A program made the position numbers and the translations under genes. Shown piece by piece: positions 15,417 through 23,487 of a stretch of DNA of 46,623 bases; position 1 is the first letter of the stretch, and the number at the start of each line of letters is the position of its first letter. Origin of the DNA: a virus; the IMG/VR virus record IMGVR_UViG_3300020034_000028, positions 1 to 46,623 of that record; one strand, given 5' to 3'. The notes under the pieces are model-generated. The model did not search any database. It saw only the letters and a program-made list of their open reading frames with translations, and had not been told where the DNA came from.

Positions 15417-15875
15417 ATGCCCGGCTATCAGCCTAAAGTGTACCGGAAACAGGGTGGCGACGAACTCGTCGTCGCCAGCGGAGGCGCCATCACCGTCGAG
15501 GCGGGTGGGGCGATCAATTTTCCAAGCGGTTCGGCGAACGATACGGTCCTCACGCTCGATATCGCCGACGGTTCGGCCGAGGCGGTTTACTATCTGTTGT
15601 CGCCACACGCCGGAACAATCTCCAAAATCTGGACTGTTACGGATGCGGCGGTTGCCACCGCCGACATCACCATCACGGCCGCGATCGGCGCGACTGGCGT
15701 CACCAACGGCGTTGTCACCATCGCCACGGCAGCCTCAGCGGCGGGAGACGTCGATAGCGCGACACCCACCGCCGCGAATGTGCTGACGGCCGGCCAGGCA
15801 GTCAATTTCACGGTTACTGGCGGCGGTGCCGGCGGCACACCCAGGGTCCACCTGGCGATGGTAGTGACCCGGTGA
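15417..15875 (+). CDS. Virion accessory protein, decoration or head-fibre type
   Basis: The N-terminus of this 152-residue protein, MPGYQPKVYRKQGGDELVVASGGAITVEAGG, is a widespread phage motif found in proteins encoded beside the capsid gene; the remainder is a repetitive, Ala, Thr and Val-rich beta structure (AATVTDAAVATADITITAAIG-like). A strong ribosome site (GGAAGGAAG) suggests high expression. Such proteins are thought to coat the head surface. The role is inferred from family and location. Confidence 0.62.
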   Translation: MPGYQPKVYRKQGGDELVVASGGAITVEAGGAINFPSGSANDTVLTLDIADGSAEAVYYLLSPHAGTISKIWTVTDAAVATADITITAAIGATGVTNGVVTIATAASAAGDVDSATPTAANVLTAGQAVNFTVTGGGAGGTPRVHLAMVVTR

Positions 15876-16252
15876 GCTACGCTCGCCGCATCGCCGTCAC
15901 CGTGACAACGATCGCAGATGGTTCGGCGACAGCGTATTCCGAGCCGATCGATTACGGGCTCATCTCACAGATTCGTTATGCGAAGGCGTCCAGCGGCAAT
16001 TTTGACGACGGTGTGGACTTCACGATTACGTTGGAAACGACTGGCGAGACCGTCTGGACGGAGTCGGACGTCAATGTCAGCGCGACGCGCGCGCCCCGGC
16101 AGGCGACGCACAGCACAGCCGGCGTGGCTTCACTCTATGCCGCGACCTTCGCCGTGACGGACAAAATCGTGATCGTTCAGGACCGGATCAAGATCGTGAT
16201 CGCGTCCGGCGGTAGTGTGAGGACCGGCACGTTCTATTTTTTGCTGACGTAA
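15872..16252 (+). CDS. Virion accessory protein of unknown function
   Basis: This protein runs to 126 residues. It starts at a GTG overlapping the preceding stop (GTGA). The sequence is beta-rich and polar (RRIAVTVTTIADGSATAYSEPIDYGLISQIRY, VDFTITLETTGETVWTE), like other small phage structural proteins that bind the head or connector. No specific family is recognised. Its tight link to the preceding decoration-like gene suggests a joint function. Confidence 0.6.
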   Translation: MSYARRIAVTVTTIADGSATAYSEPIDYGLISQIRYAKASSGNFDDGVDFTITLETTGETVWTESDVNVSATRAPRQATHSTAGVASLYAATFAVTDKIVIVQDRIKIVIASGGSVRTGTFYFLLT

Positions 16253-16254
16253 CC

Positions 16255-16518
16255 ATGCCACCCATCACGCCCCGCACCTCGTTCCGCCCCGAGGTGGTGA
16301 CGCATATCCGCTTCCTGCCCGGATGCCGCGCCTGCGGTTCGCGCCACCCCCTGGCGATCGATACCGCGGCCGATCCGTCGCGCTGTCTGGCGTGCCGTTC
16401 GGCCATGCCGCCACTCGACGATGGCGAGACGGTGCCGGCCGTCCTGACGGGTGCCAGCGCGGCCATGGGTCGCGTGTTGATGGCGATCGGGCGATGGTTT
16501 GCCCGTCTGAGCAGATAA
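16255..16518 (+). CDS. Zinc-ribbon-like small protein
   Basis: Eighty-seven residues. CRACGS at 24-29 and CLAC at 44-47 could form a four-Cys zinc site. The C-terminal third (TGASAAMGRVLMAIGRWFARLSR) is a basic amphipathic helix. It lies between genes for virion proteins, which is an unusual place for a zinc ribbon. I cannot assign a role; a nucleic-acid or chaperone function in assembly is possible. Confidence 0.55.
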   Translation: MPPITPRTSFRPEVVTHIRFLPGCRACGSRHPLAIDTAADPSRCLACRSAMPPLDDGETVPAVLTGASAAMGRVLMAIGRWFARLSR

Positions 16519-16528
16519 GGAAATCCGC

Positions 16529-16771
16529 ATGGTCACCCTGAAATACACGGTCCACTCGGCCGCGATCGAGGAAACGTCAATCACCATCGACTCGCCCGGC
16601 CACTTTTCGCACGGGATGACCGTGAAGGCGGACCGCCTGGTGCTTGAGCTGACCGGATACGACACCGACCACGGCCACACGTTCCGCCTGCCGGTCGTGT
16701 CGGCTGAAGAACTGGCCGCGCAACGGGAGAAGTATCAGCCCGGCGTCGAAGTCTCTGTTACTCTGGGTTGA
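16529..16771 (+). CDS. Small virion-region protein, paralogue of the 20774 gene
   Basis: Eighty residues. It aligns along its length with the first 80 residues of the protein at 20774: both share LKYxVxSA near the N-terminus, a central RLVLxL, HGxxxxLP, LAAQ and a closing GxEVxVTL. The pair probably arose by duplication. Being placed before and after the connector genes suggests related roles at different steps of head or tail building. GAAA-rich leader and short spacing from the previous gene support the start. Confidence 0.6.
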   Translation: MVTLKYTVHSAAIEETSITIDSPGHFSHGMTVKADRLVLELTGYDTDHGHTFRLPVVSAEELAAQREKYQPGVEVSVTLG

Positions 16772-16781
16772 GGATCAACGC

Positions 16782-17237
16782 ATGACTGCCATCGCTCTGC
16801 CGGGCCTCGACATCTGGGCCGGACCCCGCCGTGCCGCCGCATGGCTGGCCACGGTATTCACAAACGCCGGCGCGGCGATCATCAGCAATCGCATCATCCA
16901 GGCCGGAACCGCCGCGAAGAACGTCGGCTGGGGAACCGGAGCGACCGCCGCCGCCGTGACAGACGCAGCGCTGGGGACTGAGGTCGCGCCAACGACATCG
17001 GGCGGTCGCACGGTCGGCACCGAAAGCCGCGTCACGATCACCAACACCAACGATACGAATCAGGTCGTTGGAACCGTCACGGCGACACTGGCCGGCCCAA
17101 CGGCGATCACGGAAGCGGGCCTTTTCGACGCGGTGACGGCGGGGAACATGCTGATCCGGTCTGTGTTCTCAGCAGTCAACGTGGTCGTCAGCGATTCGAT
17201 CGTCTTTACCTTCCAGCTTAAATCCGTTCCGAATTAA
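16782..17237 (+). CDS. Structural protein of unknown function
   Basis: A 151-residue protein with the segment VGWGTGATAAAVTDAALGTEVAPTT, then TNQVVGTVTATLAGPTAITEAGLFDAVTAGNMLIRSVFSAVNVVVSDSIVFTFQL. That later pattern (ITEAGLF...MLIRSVF) recurs in phage proteins related to tail or fibre attachment and in conserved hypothetical phage proteins. Beta-rich and without membrane segments. Virion role inferred from location. Confidence 0.6.
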   Translation: MTAIALPGLDIWAGPRRAAAWLATVFTNAGAAIISNRIIQAGTAAKNVGWGTGATAAAVTDAALGTEVAPTTSGGRTVGTESRVTITNTNDTNQVVGTVTATLAGPTAITEAGLFDAVTAGNMLIRSVFSAVNVVVSDSIVFTFQLKSVPN

Positions 17238-17250
17238 ATAGGGTGCCGCC

Positions 17251-17667
17251 ATGCCCTGGACCGCGGCCCTAAACAGCTTCCGTAACGACCGAAGCAATGG
17301 GAATGTCGTTGCGAGCGTGACGTACAGCAATGGCGCGGAAACTATTACCCAGGAAGTTAGCGGCAATGACCTGACCGCCGATAATCTCGCGGCATTTACT
17401 CAGCGGCGCGTCGCCCTCTACGAAACGCAGGACGCCTCTCTCGCGTCGTTGGTCGCGCATGGGATCGGCCTTATTTCCATCAAACCACGATCGCCGGAAG
17501 AAATCGCGGCTGACGAATTCTTCGCGCTTCAGGCCGACTTAAACGCTCTTCTTTTGCAATTGGAAAGGGGCTTTATCAAAGAGGATGACGCATCTTTGGC
17601 GACCGCGCGAGATGCGGTGAAGCAGGCGTTCTTGCCGGAATACGCGAAAGACCCTCGGTTCCGCTAA
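17251..17667 (+). CDS. Structural-region protein of unknown function
   Basis: A 138-residue protein. The N-terminal half is polar and beta-like (NSFRNDRSNGNVVASVTYSNGAETITQEVSG), the C-terminal half helical (EEIAADEFFALQADLNALLLQLERGFIKEDD). The helical part resembles small tail-fibre assembly or attachment proteins only vaguely. Its stop is followed immediately by the GTG of the next gene, so the two are probably coupled. Confidence 0.55.
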   Translation: MPWTAALNSFRNDRSNGNVVASVTYSNGAETITQEVSGNDLTADNLAAFTQRRVALYETQDASLASLVAHGIGLISIKPRSPEEIAADEFFALQADLNALLLQLERGFIKEDDASLATARDAVKQAFLPEYAKDPRFR

Positions 17668-18999
17668 GTGACGATCGCGCTTGTAACTCACACTCAACTC
17701 GCGGGGCCGTCCGGAGGCGGCACGACCTCGGCCATCAACACAACGGGCGCCTCGCTACTCGTGCTGACGGTCTCGGAATATGCCGCCGGCCCTCTTTCCT
17801 TGCCAACTGACAGCAAGGGAAATACCTGGACCGGCCTCACGACCAGGACCGCAGGCTCAACTTACGGGCGAATTTTCTACGCGGTAAATCCGACGGTCGG
17901 CACTGGACACACATTCACGCTGAGCGGCGCGAATTCCTTTTGTGTCGTTGATGTTCTGGCGTTCAGTGGGGTCGACACAAGTTCGCCCTTTGATGTCCAG
18001 AACGGCGCATCATCTTTAAGCGGCGCCGCCACCCAGGCGCCCGGTTCAGTCACTCCATCGGCCAACAACAGTGTCGTCATCACCGGTATCGCGGCAGAAA
18101 GCCCCGGCACCACCGCGACGGTCGATTTAAGTTTCACGATCACGGACCAATCCGGCCAGGTCAACGGTGTAAATTTCGCTGGCGCCGCGGCGTATCTCAT
18201 CCAGACCACGGCTGGGGCGGTAAATCCGACATGGACGTACAGCTCAGGCACGGTTTCAACCGCCGCGACAATCGCGGTGTTCAAGGCGGCGAGCGGCGGC
18301 ACCACTTATAACCAAACCTGCCTCGCGACCAACACGCCGCCCGCGTTTCTGACCAGGCAGACAGCGAAGACGCTCCTGGTCACAAATACGCCACCCGGAG
18401 CGCTGGCCCGCTCAACCGGAAAACCCAGCACCCGCACCAACACCACGGCCCCAACCTTGGTTCGAAGCATTACGAAGACGGGCCTTGCTTCGAACGTGGG
18501 CGTTGCCCTGTTGACCAGCGGCCAGGCGTTCCTTCGCACGTTGACCGGCACAAACACGCCGGCCGCCGGCTCATCTCGATCGACCGGTAAGCCGATCGCA
18601 GCGACAAACACCGCGGCGGCGACATTGGTCAGAGCGACAGCAAAGATCGCGACGGTGGGTAATTCCGCCAGCGCCGGACTCCGTCGAGCCTTCGCGCGGA
18701 TCATCAGCGGGACCAATACCGCCGCTTCAGCCTTGATCCGATCAACCACGAAAACCGCCGGTGCGAGCAATACCCCGGGCAGGTTGGTCACCTCCACTCA
18801 GGCCAAAGTCCTGGTCGCCACCAACGCATGCGCGGCTTCGGTCCGGCGATCTGTCGGCAGGATCCTGAACGCCCTGAACGCGGCTGTGGCGCTGATGACG
18901 AAAACCGGGACCGGACGGCGAGGCGCGATCCCCCGAGCCGCCACCGGCCACGCAATCCCCCGAGCCCCCGTCACACCCGCCACCCCGAGGCCCCTGTGA
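17668..18999 (+). CDS. Virion protein with eleven 18-residue repeats
   Basis: The protein has 443 residues, starting at the GTG directly after the preceding stop. Residues 1-215 form a Ser, Thr and Gly-rich beta domain (LSLPTDSKGNTWTGL, VVDVLAFSGVDTSSPFDVQNG) seen in phage surface proteins. Residues 221-415 are tandem repeats of 18 residues beginning TN or SN and containing L-x-R-x-x-x-K (for example TNTAASALIRSTTKTAGA); one copy has 20. The tail is Pro and Arg-rich. The repeats could build a rod or beta-solenoid. A surface fibre or decoration role is inferred; no enzymatic motif is seen. Confidence 0.65.
   Translation: MTIALVTHTQLAGPSGGGTTSAINTTGASLLVLTVSEYAAGPLSLPTDSKGNTWTGLTTRTAGSTYGRIFYAVNPTVGTGHTFTLSGANSFCVVDVLAFSGVDTSSPFDVQNGASSLSGAATQAPGSVTPSANNSVVITGIAAESPGTTATVDLSFTITDQSGQVNGVNFAGAAAYLIQTTAGAVNPTWTYSSGTVSTAATIAVFKAASGGTTYNQTCLATNTPPAFLTRQTAKTLLVTNTPPGALARSTGKPSTRTNTTAPTLVRSITKTGLASNVGVALLTSGQAFLRTLTGTNTPAAGSSRSTGKPIAATNTAAATLVRATAKIATVGNSASAGLRRAFARIISGTNTAASALIRSTTKTAGASNTPGRLVTSTQAKVLVATNACAASVRRSVGRILNALNAAVALMTKTGTGRRGAIPRAATGHAIPRAPVTPATPRPL
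18328..18909 (+). repeat. Tandem 54-bp repeats encoding 18-residue units
   Basis: Ten units plus a partial one, each 54 bases except the fourth (60). DNA identity between units is low while the protein pattern (T/S-N-T, then L/V-x-R, then K) is kept, so the array is old and selected at protein level rather than a recent slippage product. Confidence 0.75.
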
Positions 19000-19628
19000 C
19001 CCCATCCATCCTCACCGTCACCGTCCCGGCCGCGACGCACGACCTGACCACGATCGAGACTATCAAGGACGAGCTCGACATCACCGGGACCGCATCGGAC
19101 GAACGGCTATATCGCTGGATCAGTGAGGCAAGCGGGTTCATCGAAAATTACTGCGGCCGGGTGTTCGCCGCGGAAACGCTGTCCGAGATGTGGCGTGGCC
19201 TCAGCCGGCACTATGCGAATGCCGGCGGGCGGATGCCTCTGATCCTGACCCGCCGCCCGGTTTTCGCCATCACCAGCGTGACGGTCGATGGCACCGCGCT
19301 GACCGCTGATCAATACGAGATGGACCCGGCCACCGGCATGCTCTGGCGCCTGTCCAGCGACTGCCGAATTCACTGGTGCGCGGCCAAGATCACCGTCGTC
19401 TACACCGCCGGCTATCCTTTGTTGGGCGGCCTGCCCTATGGCATCGAAACCGCCTGCATCGAAACGATCAAGCACCGCCTCGCCGCCAGGAATCGCGACC
19501 CGAACCTAAAGATGCAGGAAATCCCGGGCGAGTTGGTGCAGCAGTGGTGGGTCGCCGGGGCGAATGAGGAAGGTGTGCCGGCGGAGATACGGGCGATGTT
19601 GGATCCGCATCGGGAGATAAGCGTTTGA
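18996..19628 (+). CDS. Head-tail connector, gp6-like
   Basis: A connector of 210 residues from a GTG overlapping the preceding stop. LTTIETIKDELDITGTASDERLYRWISEASGFIENYCGR is the typical opening of gp6-like connector proteins, which form a ring under the portal. The middle is beta-rich with VYTAGYPLLGGLPYGIETACIETIKHRLAARNRDPNLK, also typical. Followed by other neck genes in the expected order. Confidence 0.8.
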   Translation: MTPSILTVTVPAATHDLTTIETIKDELDITGTASDERLYRWISEASGFIENYCGRVFAAETLSEMWRGLSRHYANAGGRMPLILTRRPVFAITSVTVDGTALTADQYEMDPATGMLWRLSSDCRIHWCAAKITVVYTAGYPLLGGLPYGIETACIETIKHRLAARNRDPNLKMQEIPGELVQQWWVAGANEEGVPAEIRAMLDPHREISV

Positions 19629-19750
19629 GCGACGTTTGGTGGCGAATATCGGTCTGTCTTTTGTGGGCCTCGTCACTGGCGGTCGGGCTTAGCATGGCGA
19701 ACATCTTGGCGACTGCGATCATGATCGCCGCGACCAGGTGCATGCCATGA
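19625..19750 (+). CDS. 41-residue membrane peptide between connector genes
   Basis: A short frame from the TTG at 19625 (TTGA overlap with the connector stop) to a stop at 19750 that overlaps the next start. After SDVWWRISVC the sequence is one long hydrophobic segment (about residues 10-38). The two-sided overlaps argue that ribosomes pass through it. A membrane peptide within the neck genes is odd; it may exist chiefly to couple translation. Confidence 0.42.
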   Translation: MSDVWWRISVCLLWASSLAVGLSMANILATAIMIAATRCMP

Positions 19751-20091
19751 CCGGCACCGCCGAAGCCGCCGCCATCGCCGCGATGCGACGCCAACGCGGC
19801 AGTGCGGTCACGCTGCGGCGGTTGGTGAGTGGCGGGTCGCCGGTGGATGTGACGGTCTATGCCGTCGTCAAGGAATACCTGCCGCAGGAAATCGCCAACG
19901 GGATCATCCAGGGCGACCGGCACGCGGCGATCAGCGACGATGCGATTGCTGCCGTTGGGTGGCCAGGACCACCCAAGAATGGCGATCTGGTCATCATCGA
20001 CACTCGACCATTCCGGATTTTCGCGGTCAGCACGATCAAGATGGGTGAGGCGGTGTTGAGCCACAGGATGCAGATCAGGGGCGGCTCGTGA
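19747..20091 (+). CDS. Head closure/head-tail joining protein
   Basis: At 114 residues it matches the size of head-closure proteins. It contains RRQRGSAVTLRRLV near the start, then VYAVVKEYLPQEIANGIIQGDRHAAISD and KNGDLVIIDTRPFRIFAVSTIKMGEAVLSHRMQIRG, the pattern of phage head-tail joining proteins. The ATG overlaps the membrane peptide stop, and a GTG three codons upstream is an alternative. It lies between the gp6-like and gp10-like genes, the expected place. Confidence 0.68.
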   Translation: MTGTAEAAAIAAMRRQRGSAVTLRRLVSGGSPVDVTVYAVVKEYLPQEIANGIIQGDRHAAISDDAIAAVGWPGPPKNGDLVIIDTRPFRIFAVSTIKMGEAVLSHRMQIRGGS

Positions 20092-20753
20092 CGGCCAACC
20101 CGTTCACCGCCTCCCGTATAACCGCCCTGACCGAACGCGTCCGCGCTGTCACACGCGAGCAGATCATTGACCTGACCGTCTCGCGCACCATCAAAAATCA
20201 AGCCGCGATCCAGACCGCGTTCGGTCACGAAGCCCCGATCGAGCGCTTTGTTGACGGCCAGCAAAACAAGCCGTTGAACCAGGTCAATCCGTCCGGGTTC
20301 ACGCTCACACGGTTCGAGCTGCTCACCAACGTCGTCGACGAGGCGATCAAATCTCTGATCCTGGCGTCTCCCGTGGGGCCCGCGCGGGGCGGGCACTATC
20401 GGGACGATCACTGGCTCTACGTCAACGGGGTCCGCCGGGACGCGGCTGAGGGTGGGGCGGTGGCGATTGGGCCTGGGGACACGATCGTGATTTTCAACGC
20501 GCGCCCGTACGCCAGGAAGATCGAAGGCGGTGCCCGCGAACGGTTCCGCGGCCGCATGACCAACCGCCGCCCCGGCCTGTCCGTGCAGGCCCCCAACGGC
20601 ATCTACGAAATCACCGCACGTGATCTTCAACGTCGGTTCGGCAACGTGGCCACGATTCGGTTCGCGTATCGCGGCCTGGTCGGTGCGCCACCGCCAGCCG
20701 GCCGCGCTCGCCAGGACCGCTATCCCGCGCTCGAAATCACCGCCCGCGCGTAA
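20088..20753 (+). CDS. Neck/tail-joining protein
   Basis: The GTG at 20088 (overlap with the preceding stop) opens 221 codons. The segment FVDGQQNKPLNQVNPSGFTLTRFELLTNVVDEAIKSLI and the later YVNGVRRDAAEGG, FNARPYARKIEGG and QAPNGIYEITARDLQRRFGNVA resemble the larger neck proteins of alphaproteobacterial siphophages that take the place of HK97 gp10. Function in head-tail joining is inferred from order and from these motifs. Confidence 0.62.
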   Translation: MTANPFTASRITALTERVRAVTREQIIDLTVSRTIKNQAAIQTAFGHEAPIERFVDGQQNKPLNQVNPSGFTLTRFELLTNVVDEAIKSLILASPVGPARGGHYRDDHWLYVNGVRRDAAEGGAVAIGPGDTIVIFNARPYARKIEGGARERFRGRMTNRRPGLSVQAPNGIYEITARDLQRRFGNVATIRFAYRGLVGAPPPAGRARQDRYPALEITARA

Positions 20754-20773
20754 TCCACCAACAGGAGTCCATC

Positions 20774-21226
20774 ATGGCTATCACCCTGAAATACCGGGTC
20801 GCGTCTGCGCGCACCGAGCCCTGCACCGTGGATGCGACGCTGGACGGCAAGACGGTCACCGCGACGGTCGAGCGCCTCGTGCTCGATCTGGTGTCGGAGG
20901 ATGGTGCTCATGGCTACAAGCAGCCGCTTCCGGCGGTGGATACGGCCGGGCTTGCCGCGCAGGTGGAGGCTTTCAACGTCGGCACTGAGGTGGCGGTGAC
21001 GATCGATGCGGCGACTCTGGCCGGGGCGCGAAATCTCGACGACTCACCGGTGGAACGGGATGCGGATGGAATGATCCGCGGCACACCTCTCAATTTGACG
21101 GACGAGCAGCGCGCGAAGTTGCCGCCGCTGGCCGAAGGAAACGAAGGTCGCCTCATGGAGCATCCGGGGACTGGCGAGGCGATGACCGAAGTTCAGCCTA
21201 ACCCTGACGGCACCCTGACCCTCTAA
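20774..21226 (+). CDS. Tail-region protein, long paralogue of the 16529 gene
   Basis: A 150-residue protein; CAGGAG precedes the ATG. Residues 1-80 match the 80-residue protein at 16529 (LKYRVASA, RLVLDL, HGYKQPLP, LAAQ, GTEVAVTI). The extra 70 residues are polar (ARNLDDSPVERDADGMIRGTPLNLTDEQRAKLPPLAEGN). It may be a minor virion or assembly protein. A duplication with later C-terminal extension, or deletion in the other copy, is the simplest history. Confidence 0.6.
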   Translation: MAITLKYRVASARTEPCTVDATLDGKTVTATVERLVLDLVSEDGAHGYKQPLPAVDTAGLAAQVEAFNVGTEVAVTIDAATLAGARNLDDSPVERDADGMIRGTPLNLTDEQRAKLPPLAEGNEGRLMEHPGTGEAMTEVQPNPDGTLTL

Positions 21227-21231
21227 ATCCA

Positions 21232-21663
21232 ATGCTCGCCCCCGCCGCGACCGCCATCCGAGCCTACATCGAGGCCAACTACACCGCGCTGCCGATCCGC
21301 TGGCAAAACGAAGGCTGGGGAGACGCAAACCCACAGAACGCGGGTGGCCCGTTCATCGAGATCGAGGTTATCGGCGGTCGCAACGCGATCCGCTCATTCA
21401 GCAGCCCCGGTAATCGCCTGTTCATCCACCCAGGACTGATCCGCTTCTACATCTTCGCGCCGTGGAATTCGGGAATGACCGACGCGATGGCGACGGCCGA
21501 TACGCTGGCCGCGTTTATGGAACGCAAGGAATTCGGGCAGGCAACAGGCCAGACGATCCGAACGCTGGACTTCTCTTGTTACGATGATGTGGCGAGTGAG
21601 GAGTCAGGGAACTATACCGTGGTTCTCGCGAGCGTGAACTTTGAGTTTTACTACACAAACTAA
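21232..21663 (+). CDS. Tail terminator/completion protein
   Basis: This 143-residue product contains IRAYIEANYTALPIRWQNEGWGDANPQNAGGPFIEIEVIGG, then RLFIHPGLIRFYIFAPWNSGMTDAMATADTLAAFMERKEFG. Those features, including the IRFYIF and ADTLAAFM stretches, fit the tail terminator family, which caps the tail tube and joins it to the neck. The place just before the tail tube gene agrees. Confidence 0.7.
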   Translation: MLAPAATAIRAYIEANYTALPIRWQNEGWGDANPQNAGGPFIEIEVIGGRNAIRSFSSPGNRLFIHPGLIRFYIFAPWNSGMTDAMATADTLAAFMERKEFGQATGQTIRTLDFSCYDDVASEESGNYTVVLASVNFEFYYTN

Positions 21664-21675
21664 GTAAACAACCAC

Positions 21676-21691
21676 CACGGCCTAGACCGTG
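21676..21691 (+). promoter_or_regulatory. Short hairpin before the tail tube gene
   Basis: CACGG-CCTAGA-CCGTG lies in the 41-base gap ahead of the tail tube gene, just upstream of its strong ribosome site GAAGGAG. It resembles other intergenic hairpins of the late operon and may stabilise the downstream message. Confidence 0.4.
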
Positions 21692-21704
21692 AAGGAGTAA
21701 TACT

Positions 21705-22949
21705 ATGTATTCTTCGCAGTCAGCCGTTACGGTCGCATACAAAGTCCAGTCCGGCCTCGGCACCCAGGCAACCGGCTCCGGCGGCACCGTGCTGCGGCTT
21801 GCTGGCGGCACCGGTGGCCGCCTGACCAAAGCCGCGACCGAGTCCAACGAAGTCCGTAGCGACGGCATGCGCGTTCGCGGGCGTCACGGGACGCAGAAGA
21901 CGACCGGCCAGTGGGCGAGTGAAGTCTCGATCGGCTCGCATGAGGCGATCATGGAAGCCGTCATGCGCGACACCTGGTCGGCGGCCGATTTGGCGATCAC
22001 TGAGGCCTCGGTCCTGGGTGGATCGGCGGCGGCGACGTCGATCACCACCACCGCCAGCACGATCGTCGCGGCTGCCGGCTCGTGGATCACGCAGGGGTTG
22101 CGGGTCAACGATGTGATCCGGCTCACCGGGCACGTAACGGCTGCGAACAACGGCAAAAACCTCCGCATCACGGCCCTGACCGCCCTCGTGATTACCGTGG
22201 CGGAAACGTTGGTGCTGAACGCGACCCCAGACACCGCGTTCACGGTCACCCGCCCTGGCAAGAAGCTCATCCAGTCCGGAACCCTCGTGAAGCGGTACTT
22301 CACGATCGACGAGTACGAGTCCGACATCGACCTGTCCGAGGTTATGACCGATTTCGTCTTCGGCTCGCTCCGTTTCGGCATGCAGACCAACGGCCTGTTT
22401 ACCGCTGATCCTGGCGGTATCGGGACCGGGCAGTTCTCGGCCCAGGCGACCGGCACATCTCCGCTTTTGACATCGCCAACGCTTTCCACTGGCGTGCCGC
22501 TGTCCGTGGTGGATGCCACAATCCGGATCAACGGCGTGGATGTGGTCGACCTGACCAGCCTGGATATCACGCTGGACATCACGCCGATGGCGCCCGATGT
22601 GTTCGGGTCCGGCGCGATTAAGTACTCGCCCGATGTGTTCACCGGGCAGATGGGGATTTCGATCAACTTCGGATGTCTCCGCAAAGACCTGCAGTTCATG
22701 AGCGACTTCGTTGCCGAGACACAATATTCAATCCATGGAATGGCGGTTGAAAACGAGTCCGAGCCGAAGGATTTTGTCGCGTTCAGCATCCCGAATATCA
22801 CGCTCGGTGGCGTGGATAAGTCAGCACCGAACAAGGCCGGCGGTCCAAGAACGCAGACTGTGACTGTGCCTACGGCACTTGTTGGGATCGATAATCGTGG
22901 AAGCGGTTACGACGCCACAATGTTTAAGTTGCAATCGACCGCGCCGTAA
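21705..22949 (+). CDS. Major tail (tube) protein
   Basis: The 414-residue protein opens with MYSSQSAVTVAYKVQSGLGTQATG and continues with VRSDGMRVRGRHGTQKTTGQWASEVS, then beta-rich domains, one with Ig-like character (residues about 100-190). The pattern fits the long tail-tube proteins of this phage group. Strong ribosome site GAAGGAG and a flanking hairpin suggest high expression, as expected for the tube. The large size implies a decorated tube. Confidence 0.8.
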   Translation: MYSSQSAVTVAYKVQSGLGTQATGSGGTVLRLAGGTGGRLTKAATESNEVRSDGMRVRGRHGTQKTTGQWASEVSIGSHEAIMEAVMRDTWSAADLAITEASVLGGSAAATSITTTASTIVAAAGSWITQGLRVNDVIRLTGHVTAANNGKNLRITALTALVITVAETLVLNATPDTAFTVTRPGKKLIQSGTLVKRYFTIDEYESDIDLSEVMTDFVFGSLRFGMQTNGLFTADPGGIGTGQFSAQATGTSPLLTSPTLSTGVPLSVVDATIRINGVDVVDLTSLDITLDITPMAPDVFGSGAIKYSPDVFTGQMGISINFGCLRKDLQFMSDFVAETQYSIHGMAVENESEPKDFVAFSIPNITLGGVDKSAPNKAGGPRTQTVTVPTALVGIDNRGSGYDATMFKLQSTAP

Positions 22950-22990
22950 TCGTAACGAAATCCCCCGACAGGGTAGCTGATCAGCGAACC

Positions 22991-23017
22991 GGGTCCCGCA
23001 TGTCGGGTGCGGGACCC
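22991..23017 (+). promoter_or_regulatory. 9-bp perfect hairpin between tail tube and chaperone genes
   Basis: GGGTCCCGC and GCGGGACCC flank a 9-base loop. No T-run follows. It separates a gene expected to be made in very large amounts from chaperone genes needed in small amounts, so it may lower read-through or protect the upstream message. Close in sequence to the hairpin at 31414-31437. Confidence 0.6.
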
Positions 23018-23043
23018 ACAAACCTCCCCCGACAGGAGACCCC

Positions 23044-23487
23044 ATGCCCCCCGACGCTTTCGACATCGACGAACTCCGATCCACCGACACCGACGAACTC
23101 GCCATCGTCCACCCCGCCACCGGCAAACCGACACCCTGGGTTTGGACCCTCGCCGGTCCGGGCCACCCAACAACGATCGAGCAGGCCAACCGCGCCGCCC
23201 GGCAATCGCTGCACACCGCGAAGCTGAAAGAGCAGGCCGCGGTCAATCGCAAAAAATGGATCGAGCCAGAGCGTGATCCCGACGAAGTGCGAGAGGAAAA
23301 CGCCCGGTCATTCGCGGCGCGCGTCCTGGGCTGGACGCCGGCTCGGATCAATCAGGCGGATTACCCGTTTTCGGTTGAAAACGTCACGAAGCTGTTGCTC
23401 GATCCCGCCTACGGCCGGGTGTACGTCCAGCTTCTCGAATACTTCGGCGCCGACGATTCTTTTATGGCGCGCTCCGAGAAGCCCTGA
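23044..23487 (+). CDS. Tail assembly chaperone (G-type product)
   Basis: The 147-residue product begins MPPDAFDIDELRSTDTDELAI and includes TPWVWTLAGPGHPTTIEQANR, PDEVREENARSFAARVLGW and VTKLLLDPAYGRVYVQLLEYFGADDSFM. The order tail tube, chaperone, overlapping downstream frame, tape measure is that of G/GT tail chaperones, which bind the tape measure during assembly. The gene ends shortly after a TTT codon where a -1 slip would enter the next frame. Confidence 0.75.
   Translation: MPPDAFDIDELRSTDTDELAIVHPATGKPTPWVWTLAGPGHPTTIEQANRAARQSLHTAKLKEQAAVNRKKWIEPERDPDEVREENARSFAARVLGWTPARINQADYPFSVENVTKLLLDPAYGRVYVQLLEYFGADDSFMARSEKP

Noticed and set aside
21720-22834. Leftward frames of over 300 codons opposite the tail tube gene
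   Set aside because: Antisense to a well-supported structural gene, no ribosome site, atypical residue content.
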